Position numbers and translations under genes: made by a program. From NCBI GenBank assembly GCA_946405675.1, contig CAMJIC010000116.1, positions 1-7,719 on the forward strand: a stretch of 7,719 bases of DNA, written 5' to 3'. Source of the stretch: an uncultured Clostridia bacterium (GTDB lineage Bacteria > Bacillota > Clostridia > Lachnospirales > Lachnospiraceae). The notes beneath the pieces were generated by a model. It had not been told where the DNA came from and did no database searches. It saw nothing but the letters and a program-made list of their open reading frames with translations. Below, piece after piece: positions 1-4,596 of the stretch. How positions within the stretch are numbered: the stretch's first letter is position 1; each line of letters begins with the position of its first letter.

Positions 1-55
1 TAGCCTGACCAGCAGGGAAGTGGACAGTTACGCTGGTGGGGGTGTGACTTGTAAC
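1..55. other. Non-coding left edge, no gene seen
   Basis: No start codon with a ribosome binding site and no long reading frame is visible here. The pentamer GTTAC (27-31) is complementary to GTAAC (51-55), and GTTAC recurs at 71-75, so a weak stem is possible, but nothing identifies it functionally. A short frame open from the left edge to about position 65 could be the tail of an upstream gene, but its residues are not recognisable. Confidence 0.3.
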
Positions 56-112
56 AACCTGTTCTGAACCGTTACGTATCGGGCGATGCTTCGCATTCTG
101 AATCGCCTGATG
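56..112 (+). repeat. Dispersed intergenic repeat, copy 1
   Basis: This 57-base stretch matches the reverse complement of 4345-4402 with, by hand alignment, five substitutions and one single-base gap. It starts with AACCTGTTCTGAAC and continues through a GC-rich inverted repeat: TATCGGGC (77-84) can pair with GCCTGATG (105-112), with an inner GATGC/GCATT pair around a TTC loop. Similarity stops abruptly at both ends. The right end abuts the stop codon of the minus-strand CYTH gene (113-115), so it lies immediately 3' of that gene. The class is unknown; REP-like palindrome, decayed miniature element or structured RNA are all possible. Confidence 0.75.
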
Positions 113-739
113 TCATACAGTTTGTGTTCCCCTGGTTCTGGCCCAGAAAGCACTCATGCTCTGGCCGCTCTTGTGTGTGACATCATCGGACAGGTAGCTG
201 CCAAGACCGACGGATGCAGGATCCCAGCTGCGGGCCTTAGCTTCATCTGCATACTCAACCTCTGCGTACATGAATTCAGACGCAAGGCCTTCATCCACCA
301 GGTTTACTTCCAGCTTCAGGCCGTCCGGCAGCTGGTAGACCCGGCGGATCTTCCGGATCAGCGCGTGGGAGGCCAGGCGGGCCAGACGTTTGAAATCTTC
401 CTCGCTTATGGGAAGTTCGATCTCCTCACGCGCGAGCAGGCCGGCGGATTTGAAACACAGGATGAAGGATGAATTTTTATCCTGAACCAGGGCGCGTGCC
501 GCGTCACTCAGCAGCAGGGGCGCATCATTGATACCATGGCTGATACCATGGCTTTTCTCAGCTTGAACAACCTGGTCCGCGAAATCATTCCGGATCCGCG
601 CTTCGAGCCGGATCCGCACGATCGGAGCATCGGTGTGAATATAACCCTGCTCCTGGTACTCTGTGTACAGGAGCGGGAGAGACTGGCTCAGATCAGAGCC
701 CGGCCAGCCGGCAACCATCCATTTTCTTTCAATTTCCAT
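113..739 (-). CDS. CYTH domain protein (triphosphate tunnel metalloenzyme family)
   Basis: The 208-residue product opens with MEIERKW, carrying the ExExK signature (E2, E4, K6) of the CYTH/triphosphate tunnel fold. Other family features are VRIR (41-44), the FKS and REEIE strands (96-108), an RKIRRVY strand (129-135), and the acidic strands LEVN (143-146) and AEVEY (159-163). Members hydrolyse or cyclise triphosphate substrates such as inorganic triphosphate, thiamine triphosphate or ATP with a divalent metal; the substrate here cannot be told. No signal peptide is seen, so it is probably cytoplasmic. The start at 739 is chosen because GGAGAG lies 5 nt upstream and the signature sits at the very N terminus; a longer frame to 820 adds 27 unconvincing residues. 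Oddities are an insertion around residues 52-91 containing a duplicated SHGI, and Asn146 where relatives usually have Asp. It is transcribed divergently from carB. Confidence 0.85.
   Translation of the reverse strand: MEIERKWMVAGWPGSDLSQSLPLLYTEYQEQGYIHTDAPIVRIRLEARIRNDFADQVVQAEKSHGISHGINDAPLLLSDAARALVQDKNSSFILCFKSAGLLAREEIELPISEEDFKRLARLASHALIRKIRRVYQLPDGLKLEVNLVDEGLASEFMYAEVEYADEAKARSWDPASVGLGSYLSDDVTHKSGQSMSAFWARTRGTQTV
529..552. repeat. 12-bp perfect tandem duplication inside the CYTH gene
   Basis: The 12-mer TGATACCATGGC occurs twice back to back (529-540 and 541-552), and the next base also matches. On the coding (minus) strand it is in frame and encodes SHGI twice (residues 63-70). 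The copies are identical, which suggests a recent slippage or duplication event. It falls in a region of the protein that looks like a loop insertion, where a four-residue gain would be tolerated. Confidence 0.9.
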
Positions 740-760
740 CTTTTCTCTCCGGATTCTGGT

Positions 761-813
761 GTTTGCATTTTTGTGGGAAGTGACGTTTAACAGCTGAAAA
801 AATGTACGCAAAC
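761..813. promoter_or_regulatory. Interrupted inverted repeat in the CYTH-carB divergent region
   Basis: GTTTGCATTTTT (761-772) is complementary to AAAAAT (798-803) plus GCAAAC (808-813), with a four-base GTAC interruption in the right arm. It lies between the CYTH ribosome binding site and the carB -35 box. If transcribed leftward it would fold in the CYTH leader; as DNA it could be a regulator site. The pairing is mostly A/T, so chance is a real alternative. No convincing promoter for the CYTH gene was found. Confidence 0.25.
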
Positions 814-842
814 CTGACAAACCTTTTTATGGACAGTATAGC
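814..842 (+). promoter_or_regulatory. Predicted sigma-A promoter of carB
   Basis: CTGACA (814-819) and TATAGC (837-842) are separated by exactly 17 bp and resemble the housekeeping -35 and -10 consensus. Transcription would begin near 849, leaving a leader of about 50 nt before the carB start. That is too short for the long attenuator leaders known from many pyrimidine operons, and no PyrR-type hairpin is visible. The -35 box is bracketed by two CAAACC copies (809-814 and 818-823). Confidence 0.55.
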
Positions 843-898
843 ACAGAGCGTGTAAAATGTTTCGGAAAAAAAGAAAGTGTACAGAAAGGAAGGCGCTC

Positions 899-3800
899 AT
901 GAAACGGGAAGACCTACACAGCATTCTGATCATCGGATCCGGCCCGATCATTATCGGACAGGCCTGTGAATTTGACTATTCAGGAACGCAGGCATGCAAG
1001 GCACTTCGCCAGCTTGGATACAAGATTATCCTTGTCAATTCAAATCCTGCGACGATCATGACAGACCCGGAAATGGCGGATGTCACATATATTGAACCGC
1101 TCAATGTGGAGCGTCTTACAGAAATTATCGAAAAAGAGAGGCCGGACGCGCTGCTCCCGAACCTGGGCGGCCAGTCAGGCCTCAACCTCAGTTCCGAGCT
1201 TGCGAAAGCAGGCGTGCTGGACAAATATGGCGTTAAGGTGATCGGTGTCCAGCTTGACGCGATCGAGCGTGGAGAAGACCGGATTGAGTTCAAGAAGACG
1301 ATGGACAGCCTTGGGATCGAGATGGCCCGCTCAAAGGTGGCTTACTCCGTGGATGAGGCAGTGTCCATCGCAAATGAGATCGGCTATCCGGTGGTTCTTC
1401 GTCCTGCCTATACCATGGGCGGCTCCGGCGGCGGCCTGGTCTACAATGTGGATGAACTGAAGGTTGTCTGCGAGCGGGGCCTGCAGGCATCTTTGGTACA
1501 TCAGGTCCTGGTTGAGGAATCTGTCATTGGCTGGGAGGAGCTTGAGCTTGAGGTGGTGCGCGACCAGAAGGGACAGATGGTCACGGTCTGCTTCATCGAA
1601 AACATCGATCCCATGGGTGTCCATACCGGCGACTCGCTCTGTTCTGCGCCGATGCTTACGATCTCCCAGGAGGTTCAGGACCGGCTGCAGGAACAGGCGT
1701 GGAAGGTTGTGGACAAGGTTCAGGTCATCGGAGGCTGCAACTGCCAGTTTGCCCACGATCCGAAGACTGGCCGCATCATCATCATTGAGATCAATCCCCG
1801 AACCTCCCGCTCAAGCGCGCTGGCATCCAAAGCGACGGGCTTCCCGATCGCGCTCATTTCCGCGATGCTTGCCTGCGGCATGACACTGGACGAGATCCCC
1901 TGCGGCAAGTATGGAACTTTGGACAAATATGTCCCGGACGGCGATTACATTGTCATCAAGGCAGCCAGATGGGCGTTTGAGAAATTCCATGGCGTCAGCG
2001 ACCATCTGGGCACTCAGATGCGTGCGGTGGGCGAAGTCATGAGCATCGGGAAGACCTACAAGGAGGCGCTCCAGAAGGCAGTCCGGTCCCTTGAAAAGAA
2101 CCGTTACGGGCTTGGACATGTCAAGGATTATCATGAAATGAGCCTCGACGACCTCTTATCGATGCTGATCTATCCGACAAGTGAGCGTCAGTTTATCCTG
2201 TATGAGGCGATCCGCAAGGGGGCGGACATTGAAAAGCTGCATGAGCTGACCAGGATCAAGACCTGGTTCCTGGAGCAGATGAAGGAGCTGGTCGAAGAGG
2301 AAGAGGCGATTGTCGCTGCGGCCGCAGGTGCCCCTGCGGCGGAGGACGGCAAGGCGCAGGCGGGAGTCCGTCCGGCAATCCCGGATGAGATGCTGGCGCA
2401 GGCAAAGAAGGATGGCTTCTCTGACCGTTACCTTTCCGAGATCACCGGCATCAGCGAAGAGGAGATCCGCAATCAGCGGGAAGCGCTTGGTGTTACGGAG
2501 AAATGGGAGGGCGTCCATGTATCCGGGACGCAGGATTCCGCTTACTATTATTCCAGCTATAACCTGGATGCGGACAAGGATCCGGTCATGGAGGACAAGC
2601 CCAAGGTTATGATCCTTGGCGGAGGACCGAACCGGATCGGCCAGGGAATCGAATTTGACTATTGCTGCGTGCATGCCGCATACGCGCTGCGCAAGCTGGG
2701 CTTCTCCACCGTCATTGTCAATTGCAACCCGGAAACTGTATCGACAGATTACGATACATCGGACAAGCTGTACTTCGAGCCGCTGACGCTGGAGGATGTT
2801 CTTGCCATCTATCAGAAGGAAAAGCCGGTGGGCGTCATTGCGCAGTTCGGCGGCCAGACACCGCTGAATCTTGCGGCTGACCTGAAAAAAAATGGCGTGA
2901 ATATTCTCGGTACGACGCCGGAGACCATTGCGATGGCGGAGGACAGGGATCTGTTCCGTGCCATGATGGAAAGGCTTGGAATCCCGATGCCGGAAGCGGG
3001 CATGGCTGTCACGGTCGATGAGGCGAAGGAGATTGCCGCGAAGATCGGTTATCCCGTCATGGTCCGGCCATCCTTTGTCCTGGGCGGGCGTGGCATGGAG
3101 GTCGTTCATGATGACAGGCAGATGGAGAATTATATGAAAGCGGCCATCGGCGTGACGCCGGACAGACCGATCCTGATCGATCGGTTCCTGCATCACGCGA
3201 CCGAATGCGAAGCCGATGCGATTTCCGATGGGGAGAATGTATTTGTCCCGACCGTCATGGAGCATATCGAGCTTGCAGGGATCCACAGTGGTGACTCCGC
3301 CTGCATCCTGCCGTCCAGGCATCTGACGAAGGAACAGGTGGATACGATCCGGAGCTATACGAAGAAGATCGCGCAGGAGATGCACGTAGTCGGCCTGATG
3401 AACATGCAGTATGCGATCGAGGATGGAACGGTCTATGTCATTGAGGCAAATCCCAGGGCGTCCCGCACAGTGCCGCTTGTATCGAAGGTCTGCGATATTA
3501 ACATGGTGCGGATCGCGACGGACATCATGACATCCGCCATGACGCACCGGCCGTCGCCTGTGCCGCAGCTGAAGGAAAAGAAGATTCCCTATTATGGCGT
3601 GAAGGAAGCTGTTTTCCCGTTTAACATGTTCCAGGAGGTAGACCCGCTCCTCGGGCCGGAAATGCGCTCCACAGGTGAAGTTCTTGGTTTGAGTGAACAC
3701 TGGGGCCGTGCGTTTTTCCTTGCCCAGGAAGCGACACGTACCAGCATCCCGCTGAGCGGGAATGTCCTGATCAGCGTGAATGACGCTGACAAGGACGAAC

Positions 3801-4159
3801 TTGTTGAGGTCGCGTCGATGTTCGCAGAATCCGGATTCCACATCCTGGCGACGGAGGGAACCTGGAAGGTGATCACCGAGGCCGGGATCGAAGCGGAGAG
3901 AATCCTGAAGAATTATGAAGGACGCCCCAACGTCATGGATGCGATCACAAACGGAAGGGTTGACCTGATCATCAATACGCCGGTGGGGAAGAAAGACCGG
4001 GATGATTCCTATATCCGCAAGAATGCGATCCGACACCATATTCCCTATTTCACTACGATGGCGGCAGCCCGTGCCACGGCTTCCGGGATTCGTTCGGAGA
4101 AAAAGGCGGAGGCTCCCGGAATCACAAGTCTTCAGGAGTTCCACGCCAGGATCCGCTGA
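899..4159 (+). CDS. carB: Carbamoyl-phosphate synthase large (ammonia) chain
   Basis: CarB makes carbamoyl phosphate from bicarbonate, two ATP and ammonia delivered by the small glutaminase subunit CarA, feeding pyrimidine and arginine synthesis in the cytoplasm. The 1086 residues show the full layout. The first biotin-carboxylase-like half has GSGPIIIGQA near the N terminus, an ATP-grasp from about 127, GGSGGG, and EINPRTSR from E297. An oligomerisation region follows at about 400-560. The second half has GGGPNRIGQG from about 570, an ATP-grasp from about 682, and EANPRASR near 851. An MGS-like allosteric domain runs from about 954 to the end, with TEGTWK at 985-990. It is slightly longer than the usual 1060-1075 residues because of an Ala/Glu-rich linker (about 466-493). 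The ATG at 899 is preferred over 857: AAGGAAGG precedes it, and the normal MKRxDxxxILIIGSGP start follows. No carA is adjacent. Confidence 0.97.
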   Translation: MKREDLHSILIIGSGPIIIGQACEFDYSGTQACKALRQLGYKIILVNSNPATIMTDPEMADVTYIEPLNVERLTEIIEKERPDALLPNLGGQSGLNLSSELAKAGVLDKYGVKVIGVQLDAIERGEDRIEFKKTMDSLGIEMARSKVAYSVDEAVSIANEIGYPVVLRPAYTMGGSGGGLVYNVDELKVVCERGLQASLVHQVLVEESVIGWEELELEVVRDQKGQMVTVCFIENIDPMGVHTGDSLCSAPMLTISQEVQDRLQEQAWKVVDKVQVIGGCNCQFAHDPKTGRIIIIEINPRTSRSSALASKATGFPIALISAMLACGMTLDEIPCGKYGTLDKYVPDGDYIVIKAARWAFEKFHGVSDHLGTQMRAVGEVMSIGKTYKEALQKAVRSLEKNRYGLGHVKDYHEMSLDDLLSMLIYPTSERQFILYEAIRKGADIEKLHELTRIKTWFLEQMKELVEEEEAIVAAAAGAPAAEDGKAQAGVRPAIPDEMLAQAKKDGFSDRYLSEITGISEEEIRNQREALGVTEKWEGVHVSGTQDSAYYYSSYNLDADKDPVMEDKPKVMILGGGPNRIGQGIEFDYCCVHAAYALRKLGFSTVIVNCNPETVSTDYDTSDKLYFEPLTLEDVLAIYQKEKPVGVIAQFGGQTPLNLAADLKKNGVNILGTTPETIAMAEDRDLFRAMMERLGIPMPEAGMAVTVDEAKEIAAKIGYPVMVRPSFVLGGRGMEVVHDDRQMENYMKAAIGVTPDRPILIDRFLHHATECEADAISDGENVFVPTVMEHIELAGIHSGDSACILPSRHLTKEQVDTIRSYTKKIAQEMHVVGLMNMQYAIEDGTVYVIEANPRASRTVPLVSKVCDINMVRIATDIMTSAMTHRPSPVPQLKEKKIPYYGVKEAVFPFNMFQEVDPLLGPEMRSTGEVLGLSEHWGRAFFLAQEATRTSIPLSGNVLISVNDADKDELVEVASMFAESGFHILATEGTWKVITEAGIEAERILKNYEGRPNVMDAITNGRVDLIINTPVGKKDRDDSYIRKNAIRHHIPYFTTMAAARATASGIRSEKKAEAPGITSLQEFHARIR

Positions 4160-4438
4160 TGCTGATCCGCCGATCAGCTGGAGGTGCAGTGCAATGCTTT
4201 TTGCGTGATGGGATCAGTGGTATCAGCCGGATAGCATCCCTTTATGATCGGCGGCAATGATACAAAAAGGAATGGCTGTGTAATTGTTCAGGACAGCCCG
4301 AAGCAACTTGATGCTGAGGGCGTATGAAAGCGTAAAGGAAGTGGCATCGGGCGATTCAGGATGCGAAAGCATCGCCCGATGCGTACCTGTTCAGAACAGG
4401 TTCTGAACAGGTACATGGAGGCTTTGTTGACCTGTCTT
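4160..4438 (+). other. Structured intergenic region downstream of carB
   Basis: No credible gene is present. Several inverted repeats are visible. GCTGATC (4161-4167) pairs with GATCAGC (4172-4178) just after the carB stop. CCGCCGATCA (4167-4176) is a perfect complement of TGATCGGCGG (4245-4254), so it competes with the first. GGCTGT (4274-4279) pairs with ACAGCC (4293-4298). The composite repeat follows at 4344-4414, and a strong terminator closes the region. None of the first hairpins has a U-tract, so carB has no obvious terminator of its own before 4439. The region is either a long carB 3' UTR or holds an independent small RNA; no clear internal promoter was found. Confidence 0.5.
4344..4414 (-). 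repeat. Dispersed intergenic repeat, copy 2: two adjacent perfect inverted repeats
   Basis: Positions 4345-4402 match copy 1 (56-112) in opposite orientation. This copy is more regular. The first palindrome pairs GCATCGGGC (4344-4352) with GCCCGATGC (4374-4382), and an inner GATGC/GCATC stem closes a GAAA loop (4360-4373). Read straight through, 4344-4355 and 4371-4382 form a perfect 12-bp stem. Directly adjoining it, 4383-4397 is an exact reverse complement of 4400-4414, with AG between: a 15-bp arm ending in GTAC. No transposase, terminal U-tract or clear target duplication is visible. Strand is given relative to copy 1. Confidence 0.8.
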
Positions 4439-4477
4439 CCGCCCGAAAACAACGCAATGTGTTTTCGGGCGGTTTTT
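4439..4477 (+). terminator. Strong rho-independent terminator
   Basis: CCGCCCGAAAAC (4439-4450) is perfectly complementary to GTTTTCGGGCGG (4461-4472), giving a 12-bp stem extendable by one A-T pair, and is followed at once by TTTTTA. The reverse strand lacks a U-tract, so it works only on plus-strand transcripts. It ends whatever is transcribed from carB or from within the intergenic region, and so implies a separate promoter between 4478 and 4596 for the VWA gene, although no box pair there is convincing. Confidence 0.92.
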
Positions 4478-4547
4478 ATGATCTCATGCAAAAGTCATTG
4501 AGACAAGGCACTTGCTTATTTTTTTCAAAAAAGAGATCCGTTGTGAC

Positions 4548-4587
4548 CCTCCTGCCGGGAACTCCGTCCTTAAGGACAGAAGGAGGT
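4548..4587 (+). promoter_or_regulatory. Strong SD of the VWA gene with possible occluding hairpin
   Basis: AAGGAGGT (4580-4587) is a near-perfect Shine-Dalgarno sequence 9 nt before the ATG at 4597 and decides the start. Just upstream is the palindrome GTCCTTAAGGAC (4566-4577). CTCC (4562-4565) flanks it and can pair with GGAG of the SD (4582-4585). Further upstream, CCTCCT (4548-4553) is an exact complement of AGGAGG (4581-4586). Either fold would hide the SD, so translation may be structure-controlled; this is inference from pairing only. Confidence 0.45.
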
Positions 4588-4596
4588 AATGCGATT

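Noticed and set aside
86..472. Plus-strand open frame overlapping the CYTH gene
   Set aside because: It begins inside the repeat, lacks an SD and a recognisable domain, and is antisense to a clear CYTH protein.
740..820. N-terminal extension of the CYTH protein to a start at 820
   Set aside because: It adds 27 residues with no family match, has a poor ribosome binding site, and would run over the intergenic inverted repeat; the ATG at 739 has GGAGAG 5 nt upstream and begins exactly at the ExExK signature.
857..898. CarB start at 857
   Set aside because: The added MFRKKRK segment is not CarB-like and sits almost at the predicted transcription start without an SD; AAGGAAGG precedes the ATG at 899.
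2156..4144. 662-residue open frame antisense to carB
   Set aside because: Its sequence is His/Arg-rich without any recognisable domain, and the plus-strand CarB frame explains the region fully; it is a shadow caused by codon bias.
4002..4208. Small plus-strand frame across the carB end
   Set aside because: It overlaps the carB C terminus in another frame, has no SD, and reads as Arg/Pro-rich shadow sequence.
4344..4382. Group II intron or known riboswitch suggested by the GAAA-capped stem
   Set aside because: No intron domain V, no reverse transcriptase and no recognised riboswitch core surround it, and the loop is TTC in the other copy.
4344..4414. CRISPR repeat or intrinsic terminator
   Set aside because: There is no regular spacer array, the two copies are over 4 kb apart and inverted, and no U-tract follows the stems.
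4478..4540. Promoter for the VWA gene using TTGAGA (4498-4503)
   Set aside because: At correct spacing the only -10 is a T-run, with no TATAAT-like hexamer, so I could not support a call although a promoter is expected.
4459..4596. VWA protein start at 4459
   Set aside because: That ATG lies in the loop of the strong terminator, and the extension would bury the signal peptide 46 residues in.
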